From the NCBI GenBank assembly GCA_023268935.1, contig JALRKK010000099.1, positions 1-64,000 on the forward strand: a stretch of DNA of 64,000 nucleotides, given 5' to 3'. Below, piece by piece: positions 34,511 through 45,577 of the stretch; positions within the stretch are counted from its first letter, which is position 1, and every line of letters starts with the position of its first letter. Origin of the DNA: Glaciecola sp. GTDB lineage: Bacteria; Pseudomonadota; Gammaproteobacteria; Enterobacterales; Alteromonadaceae. The notes under the pieces are model-generated. The model was given only the letters and a program-made list of their open reading frames with translations, had not been told where the DNA came from and did not search any database. A program made the translations under genes and the position numbers.

Positions 34511-35728
34511 TTACTTGGCTTTATCCAGATCGTGCATCGCTTTGATGCGGCTTGATAAACTGAATAAACGAATGAAGCCTTCAGCATGTGATTGGTCATA
34601 GACATCATCCGCACCAAAAGTCGCAAAATCTTCAGAGTACAAGCTGTTCGGTGAACGGCGCTGAGTCACTGTTGCAGTGCCCTTGTACAGTTTTACCACA
34701 ATGTCACCGGTAACGAGTTGCGCAAATGAGTTAGCGCCTGCAAGTAAGGCATCATTAAGCGCCGTAAACCAGCGTCCGTCATACATCACATGAGAGAACT
34801 CAAGGCCTAGTTGTTCACGGTGTTTCAGAGCGGCTTTGTCTAGTACTAAACACTCAAGTGCTTTGTAAGCTTTAACCAAAATCGTGCCCCCAGGCGTTTC
34901 ATAACAGCCACGAGATTTCATGCCGACTAGGCGGTTTTCAACGATATCGATTCGTCCAACACCGTGCGCTGCGCCAATGCGATTTAACTCCATTAAAGCA
35001 GGATATGGTGCAAGTGCTTGGTCATTGACTGCCACTAATTCACCTTTAGCGAAAGATAATGTGACAGTTTCTGGTGTATCAGGTGCATCCATTGGATCGA
35101 CAGTGAGCGTCCAAATGCCTTTAGTTGGCTCACACCAAGGGTCTTCTAATTCACCACCTTCATGTGAAATGTGCCATGCGTTCGCATCGCGGCTATAAAT
35201 CTTAGTCGCAGAAGCCGTTGTCTGAATGTTGCGCTCAGCCAGATAATCAAGCAAATCTTCACGCGAAACCATATCCCATTCGCGCCACGGCGCAATAACC
35301 GTCAAATCAGGTGCGAGAGCGGCAAAAGTTGACTCGAAACGAACCTGGTCATTGCCTTTACCTGTACAACCGTGACACAATGCATCTGCACCCACTTTGC
35401 GTGCAACTTCTACTTGTGCTTTGGCAATTACCGGACGCGCCATTGAGGTGCCAAGTAAGTATTCACCTTCATATACGGCGCCAGTTTTGACCGTAGGGAA
35501 AATGTAATCTGCTACGAACTCATCTTTCAAATCGATGATGTAGCACTCGCTGGCGCCGCTGGCGATGGCTTTGTCATGCAAACCTTCTAATTCTTCATCA
35601 CCTTGACCAACATCGGCCGCAAAAGCAACGACCTCACAGTCGTAGTTTTCTTTTAACCAAGGAATAATAGCTGAAGTATCTAAACCGCCAGAATAAGCTA
35701 AAACGACTTTTTTGATATCTTTTTTCAT
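34511..35728 (-). CDS. argG: argininosuccinate synthase
   Basis: [22 protein letters not shown]. Confidence 0.98.
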   Translation of the reverse strand: MKKDIKKVVLAYSGGLDTSAIIPWLKENYDCEVVAFAADVGQGDEELEGLHDKAIASGASECYIIDLKDEFVADYIFPTVKTGAVYEGEYLLGTSMARPVIAKAQVEVARKVGADALCHGCTGKGNDQVRFESTFAALAPDLTVIAPWREWDMVSREDLLDYLAERNIQTTASATKIYSRDANAWHISHEGGELEDPWCEPTKGIWTLTVDPMDAPDTPETVTLSFAKGELVAVNDQALAPYPALMELNRIGAAHGVGRIDIVENRLVGMKSRGCYETPGGTILVKAYKALECLVLDKAALKHREQLGLEFSHVMYDGRWFTALNDALLAGANSFAQLVTGDIVVKLYKGTATVTQRRSPNSLYSEDFATFGADDVYDQSHAEGFIRLFSLSSRIKAMHDLDKAK

Positions 35729-35740
35729 GAATGATAACTC

Positions 35741-36658
35741 TTACACATTTGCACCAAGCAAGGTCACCATAATCGCGTTCTGAGCATGCATACGGTTCTC
35801 TGCTTGTAACATTAATAATGAGGCGTCCGAATCCATTAGTTCGCCAGTAATTTCTAAATCGCGATGCGCCGGTTGGCAATGCATCACATATTGTGCGCCG
35901 CACTGTTCCATGAGTGCGTGATTGACCTGATAAGGCATGAATTTATCTTTTATTTCAGCCAACGGCGTATTATCCCCCATGGATAGCCAAGTGTCAGTAT
36001 AAATCACATCGGCTACGCCTAATTGACTAACATCATTGATTTCAGTGATCGTTGCGCCGGTGGTCTCGCCCATTTGCTTTGCCCACGCCACGATATCGGC
36101 GTCTGCTTCATGGCCTTCTGGCGTTACCACCACTTGATTGACACCAAGGAGACTACCCACGATAAGCAATGAGTGAGTAACATTGTTGCCATCACCGATG
36201 TAGGCCATAGTGCGACCTTGAACATTGTGGAATACTTCCGCCATCGCGAGATAATCAGCCAAGCCTTGACATGGGTGGTAGCGGTCACACAGTGCATTAA
36301 TTACGGGAACACTGGCAAACTCTTGAAGCTCTTGAAGCGTTTCATGAGCAAAGACTCGGGCAATGATGCCATCCGCCCAACACGATAAATTTTGCGCCAT
36401 ATCTTTGGTGTCTTCGCGCCCAGCCAGGTTATTGGCTTGCGCATCCAAATACACTAAATGCCCACCTAGTTTGTTGATGCCGATGTCAAAGCTCACTCGT
36501 GTGCGCAAAGAGGGTTTCTCAAACAACGCAACCAAAGATTTGCCTTGCAAGGCGTTGCGATAATCAGATGGTGCGCGTTTGACGGCTAAAGCCAAATTTA
36601 GCAATTCCTGCATCTGCTCTGGAGTAGAATGTTTAAAGGTCAATAAATCCTGTTGCAT
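35741..36658 (-). CDS. argF: ornithine carbamoyltransferase
   Basis: FEKPSLRTRVSFDIGINKLGG; MHCQPAHRDLEITGE. ORF extends to 36721; MQQDLLTFKH start at 36658 more likely. Confidence 0.95.
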   Translation of the reverse strand: MQQDLLTFKHSTPEQMQELLNLALAVKRAPSDYRNALQGKSLVALFEKPSLRTRVSFDIGINKLGGHLVYLDAQANNLAGREDTKDMAQNLSCWADGIIARVFAHETLQELQEFASVPVINALCDRYHPCQGLADYLAMAEVFHNVQGRTMAYIGDGNNVTHSLLIVGSLLGVNQVVVTPEGHEADADIVAWAKQMGETTGATITEINDVSQLGVADVIYTDTWLSMGDNTPLAEIKDKFMPYQVNHALMEQCGAQYVMHCQPAHRDLEITGELMDSDASLLMLQAENRMHAQNAIMVTLLGANV

Positions 36659-36677
36659 TATGTTTCCTTTTGCTTTT

Positions 36678-37463
36678 TTAAGCAGTTTCTGTCTGTTGTT
36701 GTGGATAAATAGTCGTGCCAAATCCGGTTAAGTCACCGCTCATGAGCGCCTGGGTATTTTGCCACGCCCCTATAATAACCGGTGCGGATAATTGACTGGC
36801 GGTGTCCAAAGCCGCTTGGACTTTGACAATCATGCCATCGGTAATAACACCATTTTCCACATACTGAGTGAATTCTTCAATGTTGAGTGTAGGTAACAAT
36901 TGTTTGTCAGCATTTAACACTCCAGGCACATCGGATAATAGTAATAAATCTGCTCCAATCAGCTGAGCAATAATAGTTGCAGCGTGGTCGGCGTTGACAT
37001 TTGCTAGGTCGCCAGTTTGCGTAGCTCCCACTGAATTAATAATGGGTAAGACGTTTAGATCCAGTAAAGCATTGAGAAAATCTGGTGTGCCTTGATGTGG
37101 GGTACCAACTTGACCTAACTCAGCATTATCTAAGGTACAATAAGTAATATTCCCATCGGCTAATGTTATTGCCGTTGCGGTGATTTGGTTTTGTAATGCA
37201 GCCGATAACAGTGCTGTACTGCATTGTCCAGCCAATGCAGCAGCAATATATGGCATGTCGTCTTTGGGGGTTACTCTAAGGCCATCCTGTTTTTGCGTGG
37301 TCTTGCCTAGTTTATCAAACAGTGCTTGGACTAATGAACCACCCCCATGTACTAGGACGACGGGTCTGTTTTTTTGTAACGCCTTTACATGTGCAAAAAA
37401 GTCAGTGTGATAATTGGGGTGTTCCAAAAAGGTACCGCCAACTTTGATGACTAAAGGTTTCAT
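36678..37463 (-). CDS. argB: acetylglutamate kinase
   Basis: MKPLVIKVGGTFLE...VLVHGGGSLVQALFDKLG; start refined to 37463, overlapping the argC stop. Confidence 0.95.
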   Translation of the reverse strand: MKPLVIKVGGTFLEHPNYHTDFFAHVKALQKNRPVVLVHGGGSLVQALFDKLGKTTQKQDGLRVTPKDDMPYIAAALAGQCSTALLSAALQNQITATAITLADGNITYCTLDNAELGQVGTPHQGTPDFLNALLDLNVLPIINSVGATQTGDLANVNADHAATIIAQLIGADLLLLSDVPGVLNADKQLLPTLNIEEFTQYVENGVITDGMIVKVQAALDTASQLSAPVIIGAWQNTQALMSGDLTGFGTTIYPQQQTETA

Positions 37464-38485
37464 TCTGCCTCCGCGATCAAACCTGAGTTCACAGCAAGGC
37501 CTTGAGTCAAATTTGCACATTGCAAAGCTTGTGCTGCCGCACCTTTAAGGACATTATCAATTGCGACGGTAATAACCGCATATTGTGAGGTTGCGTCATA
37601 AGCATAAAAAATATCGCAGTAGGGCGTATGCACAACATCGTCTAATTTTGGTGCGGAACGTCTCAAGCGAACCAAGCCACCCTTTGGATAGGCTTGTTCG
37701 AATGCACTATTTATGTGTTCAATCGTGGTATTGTCACTGCATTTGACCGTAATGGTGGCCAAGATACCGCGTTTAAATGTTCCTAAATGGGGAGTGAAGA
37801 TGACTTCGGTACCGAGATGCGCAGTGATCTCGGGCATATGGCGATGCGCCAAAATTCCATAGGCTTGCAAGCCGACCTCGCAGAAACTATTGCTCAGTGC
37901 AGCTTTGCGACCGGCCCCTGATACCCCTGATATTGCATTAATCACAGGTCTCACACTGGTATCAAGCAAGTTTGCATTAAACAGAGGTTTTAAGCCTGAT
38001 AAGCTTGCAGTTGGATAACAGCCAGGAACAGCAACCACTGAGGCACCACTGATCTGTTGTGGATACCACTCAGCGAGGCCATATACAGCCTGCTCCAACC
38101 AGATTTGGTCGGTATGGGCAAAACCATAATATTGCTCAAAGACACCTCTATCTTGTAGTCGATAGGCGCCCGATAAATCCAAAATCACTGCGCGTTTACC
38201 GGCAAGTGTTGGGATCCATTCATGTGAGGCTTCATGCGGCGTTGCCAAAAAAATCACATCGTAATCCCACGCTAGCTGTTCTAGTGCATCATCTTGCAGT
38301 GGGCATAGGGTAAGATCGGTCACGCCAATCAAGGCAGCGTGCAAATCACTTATGGATTTATGTGCATCTTGAGAGTTGGATGACACAAATATCGCATCCA
38401 ATACATAATTCGGGTGTTGGCTAATGAGTCTTACAAGTTCTGCGCCGGTGTATCCACTTGCGCCTATAATGCAGGTTTTGATCAT
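37460..38485 (-). CDS. argC: N-acetyl-gamma-glutamyl-phosphate reductase
   Basis: CIIGASGYTGAELVRLI; VPGCYPTASLSGLKPL. Confidence 0.97.
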   Translation of the reverse strand: MIKTCIIGASGYTGAELVRLISQHPNYVLDAIFVSSNSQDAHKSISDLHAALIGVTDLTLCPLQDDALEQLAWDYDVIFLATPHEASHEWIPTLAGKRAVILDLSGAYRLQDRGVFEQYYGFAHTDQIWLEQAVYGLAEWYPQQISGASVVAVPGCYPTASLSGLKPLFNANLLDTSVRPVINAISGVSGAGRKAALSNSFCEVGLQAYGILAHRHMPEITAHLGTEVIFTPHLGTFKRGILATITVKCSDNTTIEHINSAFEQAYPKGGLVRLRRSAPKLDDVVHTPYCDIFYAYDATSQYAVITVAIDNVLKGAAAQALQCANLTQGLAVNSGLIAEAE

Positions 38486-38500
38486 CTCTCGGTTCCTAAA

Positions 38501-38554
38501 AAAGAAAAATCACTTTTATCCTTACCGTCAAATTATCAGGTAAAGATAAAAGTG
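38501..38554 (-). terminator. terminator-like hairpin in the argC 5' leader (possible attenuator)
   Basis: Minus strand CACTTTTATCTTTACC-TGATAATTTGAC-GGTAAGGATAAAAGTG (16-bp stem with one U-G wobble), then ATTTTTCTTTTTT, ending about 15 nt before the argC ATG. Confidence 0.6.
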
Positions 38555-38687
38555 TTGCTTTACAGAGTATTATCTAGCTTTCGTCAAATAACCTCATCCA
38601 GCAAGGCAGGGAGAGTGTTAAATCGGTACTGTGTCGTTAAAAAATCGAACATGTCTTAAGCTGTCAATTTATATATATATTTAACTA

Positions 38688-38715
38688 ATTATAGTAAAAT
38701 TGATTTTTTATGCAA
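38688..38715 (-). promoter_or_regulatory. sigma70-type promoter for argCBFGH-A: TTGCAT-16 bp-TATAAT
   Basis: Minus strand -35 TTGCAT (38715-38710), -10 TATAAT (38693-38688). Confidence 0.65.
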
Positions 38716-38735
38716 TAAAAATGTATTTATATTCA
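38701..38735. promoter_or_regulatory. tandem ArgR ARG boxes
   Basis: Minus strand TGAATATAAATACA (38735-38722) and TGCATAAAAAATCA (38714-38701), 12/14 each to TGAATWWWWATTCA, start-to-start 21 bp; second box overlaps the -35. Confidence 0.7.
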
Positions 38736-38869
38736 GAAATATTTATTATTAGTGCACTGTGTTTACCACATAACAACAGTCTGCAAGAAGCAGCAAAAAA
38801 AGGCTATAATGCATCAGTCGCATATTATAGACATGCATCAATGCTCTGGGCCCAATCGATAAAATTAGT

Positions 38870-39832
38870 GTGAATGAATCAATGAACTGGCTATCTGAAC
38901 AAGAACTGCTCTCAAAACAACCCATTATCTCAAGCTGGTTTTTAGAACATGTACAGCAGGATGTATTGCATAGTAAGGAAGGGATTAAATTAGCGTATGC
39001 GTTCTATATTCCGGACAATGCCAAACAAGCGATTGTAATAAGCGCTGGAAGGGTAGAAAGTTATCTCAAATACGATGCACTGTTTTATGAACTGGCACAA
39101 CGAGGAATCGCGGTATTTTCATGTGACCATCGTGGGCAAGGCTTATCACAGCGAATAAGTCCTAACCGAATGCATGGGCATATTCTTGACTTTGCTACGT
39201 ATCGAGATGATTTGGCTGAGTTTATACAAGAAATTGTTCAGCCTCGGTTTGCGCAGCCGTGGTTATTGTGTCATTCGATGGGCAGTGCGATTGGTTTAAT
39301 GCTCGTACAACAACAGCCAAGCTGGTTTGCCAAAGTAGCCTTAACGGCACCTATGCTGGGCTTAAAAGCCCCGCTTCCAGAATGGTTAACTAAGCTTGTC
39401 TTAGCATTGGGCTTGATGGGCAGTAATTTATTGCAAAAACCTTTATATTTTCTAGGTCAAAAGGCCTACCTACCCGAACCATTTGCTGATAATAAGCTCA
39501 CCCATAGTCAAACTCGTTATGATATATTCCGTCAGCAACAACAGGCTTTCCCCGAGACTCAGTTAGGCGGAGTCACATATGCTTGGGTAGCTGCGGCAAT
39601 ACAAGCCTTATATACTCTCGAAAAACAAGCACCTCACACCGATATTCCGTTATTGTGCATCAGTGCTGGAGCAGATAAAATTGTAGACAATAAAGCTCAA
39701 CAACGCATCGTTAACCTCATGCCAAATGCGAGTTGGCATAGTATTGATGGAGCATATCACGAGCTATTATTTGAAACGGATGTGTACAGAAATGCGACAC
39801 TGGATGCAGTTATGACTTTTTTTGAGGAATAA
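38870..39832 (+). CDS. pldB: lysophospholipase / monoacylglycerol lipase-like alpha/beta hydrolase
   Basis: VISAGRVESYLKYDALFYELAQRGIAVFSCDHRGQGLSQR; CHSMGSAIG; GTG start or ATG at 38882. Confidence 0.82.
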   Translation: MNESMNWLSEQELLSKQPIISSWFLEHVQQDVLHSKEGIKLAYAFYIPDNAKQAIVISAGRVESYLKYDALFYELAQRGIAVFSCDHRGQGLSQRISPNRMHGHILDFATYRDDLAEFIQEIVQPRFAQPWLLCHSMGSAIGLMLVQQQPSWFAKVALTAPMLGLKAPLPEWLTKLVLALGLMGSNLLQKPLYFLGQKAYLPEPFADNKLTHSQTRYDIFRQQQQAFPETQLGGVTYAWVAAAIQALYTLEKQAPHTDIPLLCISAGADKIVDNKAQQRIVNLMPNASWHSIDGAYHELLFETDVYRNATLDAVMTFFEE

Positions 39833-39835
39833 ACC

Positions 39836-40300
39836 TTGCTAGATATTGTGTTATACCAACCAGAAATTCCGCCCAACACCGGCAATATTATTCGCTTATG
39901 TGGTAACACTGGCTTTCGTTTGCATTTGATTGAGCCACTGAGCTTTTCATTAGATGAAAAATCAGTGCGTCGGGCAGGTATGGATTATTCGGAGTTAGCG
40001 CCAGTACAAATTCATAAGACCTTAGATGAGTATTTACAAGCAGCCCAACCCAAGCGCATTTTGGCTTGTACTACAAAAGGTTCACAACATCATCATAAAG
40101 CAAAATACGAAGCAGGGGATGCATTAATTTTTGGCCCGGAAACTCGAGGATTGCCAGAAGATTTTATTTTTAGTTTACCTTCCGAGCAGAGAGTCAGGAT
40201 CCCAATGTTGCCTCACTCTAGAAGTATGAATTTGTCAAATTCCGTTGCGGTTTTTGTCTATGAGGCATGGCGTCAGTTGGGATTTGATGGGGCGGTATAG
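39836..40300 (+). CDS. trmL: tRNA (cytidine(34)-2'-O)-methyltransferase
   Basis: SPOUT family: [61 protein letters not shown] start. Confidence 0.93.
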   Translation: MLDIVLYQPEIPPNTGNIIRLCGNTGFRLHLIEPLSFSLDEKSVRRAGMDYSELAPVQIHKTLDEYLQAAQPKRILACTTKGSQHHHKAKYEAGDALIFGPETRGLPEDFIFSLPSEQRVRIPMLPHSRSMNLSNSVAVFVYEAWRQLGFDGAV

Positions 40301-40325
40301 CGTCATCCTCGATGGCTAGAAAGCA

Positions 40326-41324
40326 TCATTCATTTGTCAAATCACGACCTAATAATGCCATTGCTGCATCCTTAGCGTCTTTACCACCGAATAGAACCGC
40401 GAAAAGTTGTTCTGTGATTGGCATTTCAACACCTTGTCTTTGTGCCAAGATGTGCACCTCTTCCGTGTTGCGATAACCCTCAACGACTTGCCCGATACTC
40501 TGAATTGCCGAATTTACATCCATTCCCTCACCCAAAGCAAGGCCAAAGCGACGGTTACGCGATTGGTTATCGGTACAGGTAAGCACCAAATCGCCAAGCC
40601 CAGCCATGCCCATAAAGCTTTCAGGATGAGCGCCTAAGGTAGCGCCTAGTCTGGCCATTTCAGCCAAGCCACGAGTAATGAGGGCAGTTCGAGCATTCGC
40701 GCCAAACCCCAAACCATCTGCCAACCCAGCTGCAATGGCAATGACATTTTTAACGGCTCCACCTAATTGAACGCCGATCATGTCATGATTCAAATACACA
40801 CGAAAACTTTTGGGATTGTGCAAATAATCAGCTATGATTTGGCCAAATTCTTCACAAGTCGTCGCTAAACTTATTGCTGTGGGTAGATTGGCAGCCATTT
40901 CTTTGGCGAAAGTCGGACCGGATAAGACCCCCATTGGTCGATCAGGACCAAGATAATCCATTGCAACTTCAGATAACAAGCGACCTGTTTTGGGCTCGAG
41001 CCCCTTCGTTGCCCAGACTATACGATGCTGAGCTCGCAGGTGAGGAGCGATGTTAATAATGCACTCATTAAAGGCAGCAGAAGGCACTACTACTAAGATC
41101 TCTCGGCTAAATTCAATTGCAGATTGCATATGAGATGTCACCGAGAGATTGTCCGGAAAAGATGCATCCAAAAAGCGCACGTTGGCGCGCTCTTGTTGCA
41201 TTTGCTGAACATGCTCTGGATTGCGAGCCCATAACAAGGTCTCTACACCGTTGCGTGAGAGTTGTAGAGCTAGAGCAGTGCCGTAAGAGCCTGCACCAAA
41301 CACCGCAATCCTGCGTTCAGTCAT
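40326..41324 (-). CDS. gpsA: glycerol-3-phosphate dehydrogenase [NAD(P)+]
   Basis: [31 protein letters not shown]. Confidence 0.97.
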   Translation of the reverse strand: MTERRIAVFGAGSYGTALALQLSRNGVETLLWARNPEHVQQMQQERANVRFLDASFPDNLSVTSHMQSAIEFSREILVVVPSAAFNECIINIAPHLRAQHRIVWATKGLEPKTGRLLSEVAMDYLGPDRPMGVLSGPTFAKEMAANLPTAISLATTCEEFGQIIADYLHNPKSFRVYLNHDMIGVQLGGAVKNVIAIAAGLADGLGFGANARTALITRGLAEMARLGATLGAHPESFMGMAGLGDLVLTCTDNQSRNRRFGLALGEGMDVNSAIQSIGQVVEGYRNTEEVHILAQRQGVEMPITEQLFAVLFGGKDAKDAAMALLGRDLTNE

Positions 41325-41327
41325 AAC

Positions 41328-41825
41328 TTAAGCGTCAAGCTGGTCTTTTTTCTGAGCTTCTTCTTGCGCTTGTTGTTGCATATACGCTTGGAAGATAGCA
41401 TCAAAGTTTACTGGAGCTAGGTTAAACGCTGGGAAGGTGCCACGATTTACCAAACTTGAAATAGTTTCGCGTGCGTATGGGAACAATGTATTTGGACAAA
41501 ATGTACCAATGACTGCCTTAACGTTTGGCTCAGGCATATCGGCAATATAGAAAATACCAGCTTGCTGAACTTCACATAAAAATGCGACTTTTTCGCCTAC
41601 TTTTACCGTAACAGTGACGGACAATACTACTTCATGTAAGTTGTTACCTAATGTGTTGTTCTTGGTGTCCAAATCTAACTTAACTTCTGGTTCCCATTTT
41701 TCGTTAAAGATGACAGGAGAATTAGGCGTCTCAAAAGAAATATCTTTCGCATAAATGCGCTGAATGCTAATAGGTGCTTGTTGTGGTTGCTGCTCGGCAG
41801 CGGCTTGGTTTTGTTCGTCAGCCAT
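41328..41825 (-). CDS. secB: protein-export chaperone SecB
   Basis: [36 protein letters not shown]. Confidence 0.97.
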   Translation of the reverse strand: MADEQNQAAAEQQPQQAPISIQRIYAKDISFETPNSPVIFNEKWEPEVKLDLDTKNNTLGNNLHEVVLSVTVTVKVGEKVAFLCEVQQAGIFYIADMPEPNVKAVIGTFCPNTLFPYARETISSLVNRGTFPAFNLAPVNFDAIFQAYMQQQAQEEAQKKDQLDA

Positions 41826-41854
41826 GAAAATTCCTAAATGTTTAAAATATTAAA

Positions 41855-42109
41855 TTACGCTAAGAGCGGGTCTAATTTACCCTGAGCATCAAGCGCGAAA
41901 AGGTCGTCACATCCGCCAATGTATTGATCATTAATAAAAATTTGCGGCACAGTAGTGCGTCCGCCAGCACGTTCAATCATCACATCTCGTTGATCTGGTT
42001 CTGCTTGAATTTCAATGTTGCTCACCTCAACCCCTTTACTAGCAAATAAAGCCAAAGCGTGCTTGCAGTAAGGACAGTAATCTTTGGTGTAGAGTTCGAT
42101 TTTAGCCAT
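41855..42109 (-). CDS. grxC: glutaredoxin 3
   Basis: ELYTKDYCPYCKHALALF; TVPQIFINDQYIGGCDDL. Confidence 0.95.
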   Translation of the reverse strand: MAKIELYTKDYCPYCKHALALFASKGVEVSNIEIQAEPDQRDVMIERAGGRTTVPQIFINDQYIGGCDDLFALDAQGKLDPLLA

Positions 42110-42136
42110 GTTGTTCTCTAGTCGTTGTCTGCTAGG

Positions 42137-42562
42137 TTATTTGGTTACCGGTAAGTTGGCGCTCGACCAAGCTTCCATGCCGCCTTTTAAGGTGAAGGCT
42201 TGTGTAAAACCGGCTTTAGCTAATTTGTTAGCTGTTTTGCCAGCATTCATACCATATGGGCATACAACAATGATGGGGGTGTTTTTGTACTTTTCAAGCT
42301 TGGTAAAATTGGCTTGGTTTATTTCATCTGCCTTGAGTTGACGCGCTCCAGTAATGTGGCCTTTTTTGAACTCTTCTGGTTTGCGTATATCAAGAATAAC
42401 GGCGTCCTCTTTGTTGATTTTCTGAGTCACTTCGTGAGTGGTCAGATTTTTCACTGGAGAAAGTAACGGCGCAATAAACGTGTATAAAAGAAGTGCGACT
42501 AGTGCTAGCCAGATCCCAGATAATAATGCGTTAGCGGTAGCAAACTCGATAAGTTGGTCCAT
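42137..42562 (-). CDS. membrane-anchored rhodanese-like domain protein
   Basis: N-terminal TM and rhodanese domain (VILDIRKPEEFKKGHITGARQL; VVCPYGMNAGKTA); secB-grxC-rhodanese-gpmI context. Start refined to 42562. Confidence 0.88.
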   Translation of the reverse strand: MDQLIEFATANALLSGIWLALVALLLYTFIAPLLSPVKNLTTHEVTQKINKEDAVILDIRKPEEFKKGHITGARQLKADEINQANFTKLEKYKNTPIIVVCPYGMNAGKTANKLAKAGFTQAFTLKGGMEAWSSANLPVTK

Positions 42563-42721
42563 GAATAACCCTATTTCATGTATTAAAATAAAAACGATGC
42601 ACAGTATAACGCATCTCATTGATTTGACTAGTGCCGATAATGTGTCTTTTCCCAATCTGGAAAAAATGGTATTTTATGTACACTTAAGTTTTGACGTTTT
42701 TTTAAATTTTTTGAGGCGAGT

Positions 42722-44257
42722 ATGAGTCAACTAAAGGCACCCCTAGCACTGTTAATTTTGGATGGCTGGGGATATCGAGAAGATCCTGAGAACAATGCAA
42801 TTTTGGCAGCAAACACTCCAGTCTTAGATGAGTTGACTCAGAGCTATCCAAATACGCTTATATCAGGTTCTGGACTCGATGTTGGTTTACCTGATGGCCA
42901 AATGGGTAACTCAGAAGTTGGCCATGTCAATCTAGGTGCTGGGCGGGTTGTATATCAGGACTTTACTAAGATCACCAAAAGCATTGCAGATGGGGATTTT
43001 GCTCAAAATCCAGTATTAACAGGGGCAATTGATAAAGCGGTTGCCCAAAACAAAGCCGTGCACATCATGGGTTTATTATCACCAGGTGGCGTGCATTCTC
43101 ATGAAGACCACATTTTTGCAGCGATTCGCTTAGCCGCTCAACGTGGCGCACAGCACATCTTTTTGCACGGATTCTTAGATGGACGTGATACGCCACCTCG
43201 TTCAGCTAAAGCCAGTCTGGAAAAAGCTGACGAGGTGTTTGCGGAAGTAGGTGTCGGTCGAACCGCTACAATTGTCGGAAGATACTTTGCGATGGATCGT
43301 GACAATCGCTGGGATCGAGTTGAAGCAGCTTATCAGCTTTTAACCAAAGGGGAAGGTGCTTATCAAGCCGGTAATGCTGTGGCTGGTTTGGTGTCTGCAT
43401 ATGAACGCGATGAAAATGACGAGTTTGTCAAAGCCACTGTAATTGGGGAAGCCGTCACAATGAATGCTGGAGATGCGGTCATCTTCATGAACTTCCGTGC
43501 GGACCGAGCAAGGCAACTCGCACATACCTTTGTGGATGACGAATTTACAGGCTTTGCACGTGGTGACAAAATAGCGCTGTGCGACTTTGTTATGTTAACC
43601 GAATACGAAAGTAACCTTACGAACCCATGTGCCTTTCCTCCTGAAAAACTCACGAATGTACTTGGCGAATGGTTAGCTAAGCATGACAAGACTCAATTAC
43701 GTATCTCTGAAACAGAGAAATTTGCCCATGTGACCTTCTTTTTCTCTGGAGGTAAAGAAGATGAATTTAATGGGGAGCAGCGCGTGTTAATTCCTTCACC
43801 AGATGTGGCTACGTATGATTTGCAACCAGAGATGAACTCAGTCAAGTTAACTGACGAATTGGTCGATGCGATCAAAAACAAGCGTCACGATGTGATTATA
43901 TGTAACTTCCCGAATGGCGATATGGTTGGGCATACTGGTAATTTTGATGCGGCTGTAAAAGCTTGCGAAGCTGTTGATACAGCTATTGGTCGTGTGCTTG
44001 CCGCGTTAGCTGAAGTGGGTGGTGAGTGTCTGATTACGGCTGATCATGGTAATGCTGAACAGATGCAGGATCCAAACACCGGACAAGCGCATACTGCACA
44101 TACCAGTGAGCCAGTTCCTTTTATTTATTACGGTCGAAAAGCTAAGGTTAGAACCGGTGGCACGCTCAGTGATGTAGCGCCTACTATGTTACATCTTTTA
44201 GGTATGGAACAGCCCACCGAAATGACCGGTACCCCTATCGTCACCCTAGCGGAGTAG
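42722..44257 (+). CDS. gpmI: 2,3-bisphosphoglycerate-independent phosphoglycerate mutase
   Basis: [51 protein letters not shown]. Confidence 0.97.
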   Translation: MSQLKAPLALLILDGWGYREDPENNAILAANTPVLDELTQSYPNTLISGSGLDVGLPDGQMGNSEVGHVNLGAGRVVYQDFTKITKSIADGDFAQNPVLTGAIDKAVAQNKAVHIMGLLSPGGVHSHEDHIFAAIRLAAQRGAQHIFLHGFLDGRDTPPRSAKASLEKADEVFAEVGVGRTATIVGRYFAMDRDNRWDRVEAAYQLLTKGEGAYQAGNAVAGLVSAYERDENDEFVKATVIGEAVTMNAGDAVIFMNFRADRARQLAHTFVDDEFTGFARGDKIALCDFVMLTEYESNLTNPCAFPPEKLTNVLGEWLAKHDKTQLRISETEKFAHVTFFFSGGKEDEFNGEQRVLIPSPDVATYDLQPEMNSVKLTDELVDAIKNKRHDVIICNFPNGDMVGHTGNFDAAVKACEAVDTAIGRVLAALAEVGGECLITADHGNAEQMQDPNTGQAHTAHTSEPVPFIYYGRKAKVRTGGTLSDVAPTMLHLLGMEQPTEMTGTPIVTLAE

Positions 44258-44259
44258 CG

Positions 44260-45393
44260 ATGAGGATAGTTGCGACAGGCATCATCAAGGCAAGTGTCAT
44301 TGCGCTTGCCTGCCTGTATGCTGTTACTCCTCAGGTAGTTGCTCAACAAGCTGATTTAGAAAATATCCAACAACAAATTGCGGCAGCGCAAAAACAGAAA
44401 GCGGCCCGCGAAGCCAAACGCGATGAAATCTTAGACACCTTGCAACGCCAAGAAAAAAAAATCAGTAATATTGCCAAAGAACTCAATCAAATTAATCTTG
44501 CAATCATACAAAATAACGCTCAGATAAAGACGTTTGAGGAAGAGATAGATGCACTAAAAAATGCACTGGTAATTCAACGAAACCATCTAGGCCAACAAAT
44601 TCGTTCAGCGTTTGTCGCAGGTGATTACGATCTGGCAAAGATGATTTTTAATCAAGAAGACATTGCAGAACTTGAACGAATGTTGACTTATTACCAGTAC
44701 ATTTATAAAGATCGAAAAACCGCGATAGATGAGTTTCGCCAAGGGATTGCCCGGATCCAAAAAGTAGAGCAAGCACTTGAGGTTGAGCAAGAACGCACTA
44801 TGCGCTTATTAGCAAGGTTAGAAGGCCAGTCTATTGAGCTAGCCAGTGAGCAGTTTGCCAGACAAAAATCACTAGATGCTCTGCAAACACAAATAGATTC
44901 TGATATCGCTCGGATTGAGCGATTGCAAATCGACGAACAACGGCTAACTCAAGCCATAGCCGAAGCAACTAGAAAACAAACATTGACCAAGTCTCTTGTG
45001 GGGTTAGCCAATTTTAAAGGTGGTTTGACGATCCCAGCGGATGGAGTTGTTCAGTACCATTTTGGTAAACGTCGAGAAGGGCAGCTCAAGTGGAAAGGTG
45101 TTGTGATTAACGGCGATTCTGGAACCTCGATTGCGTCGGTTGCGAACGGCAAGGTTCTGTTCGCAGATTGGTTGCGCGGTTTTGGTTTGGTTCTAGTTGT
45201 GGATCACGGGGCTGGGTACATGACGGTTTACGGTCATAATCAAGCGCTATTAAAGTCCGTGGGCGATCTTGTCAATCGCGGTGAGACCATTGCGCTTATG
45301 GGACAAAGTGGTGGCCAGAGCACGCCAAATCTCTACTTTGAACTCAGACACAAAGGCATTCCTCTGAATCCAAAACAGTGGTTTGCTCGTTGA
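44260..45393 (+). CDS. envC: murein hydrolase activator (EnvC-like, coiled coil + LytM/M23)
   Basis: Signal peptide, long coiled coil, C-terminal LytM-like domain (VVDHGAGYMTVYGHNQALLKSVGDLVNRGETIALMG). Confidence 0.9.
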   Translation: MRIVATGIIKASVIALACLYAVTPQVVAQQADLENIQQQIAAAQKQKAAREAKRDEILDTLQRQEKKISNIAKELNQINLAIIQNNAQIKTFEEEIDALKNALVIQRNHLGQQIRSAFVAGDYDLAKMIFNQEDIAELERMLTYYQYIYKDRKTAIDEFRQGIARIQKVEQALEVEQERTMRLLARLEGQSIELASEQFARQKSLDALQTQIDSDIARIERLQIDEQRLTQAIAEATRKQTLTKSLVGLANFKGGLTIPADGVVQYHFGKRREGQLKWKGVVINGDSGTSIASVANGKVLFADWLRGFGLVLVVDHGAGYMTVYGHNQALLKSVGDLVNRGETIALMGQSGGQSTPNLYFELRHKGIPLNPKQWFAR

Positions 45394-45537
45394 ACTTATT
45401 AGTATCTCTGAATATGTTGCATTGCGTGAGTCAATCGAAAATAACAACCTTACAGCAACTAACACACAAGAACGAACCCCTACCGATGTGCAAATGACCC
45501 TATAACCTAAAAATAAGTTAGTGATCACTTTATTATG

Positions 45538-45555
45538 ATGTTACAATATAACAAT
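45538..45555. promoter_or_regulatory. Zur-box-like palindrome (ATGTTACAATATAACAAT)
   Basis: TGTTACA-A-TATAACA, close to the gammaproteobacterial Zur consensus core TGTTATANTATAACA; 23 bp upstream of the MerC-family ATG. Confidence 0.6.
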
Positions 45556-45577
45556 TGTAGGGTAAGTCACTTTAAAA

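Noticed and set aside
38414-38659. 81-aa + strand ORF over the argC start and leader
   Set aside because: Overlaps argC coding sequence and the leader hairpin; no recognisable protein features.
38666-38682. (TA)n-like run tatatatatatt in the argC/pldB intergenic region
   Set aside because: Short AT-rich promoter-proximal sequence, not a meaningful microsatellite.
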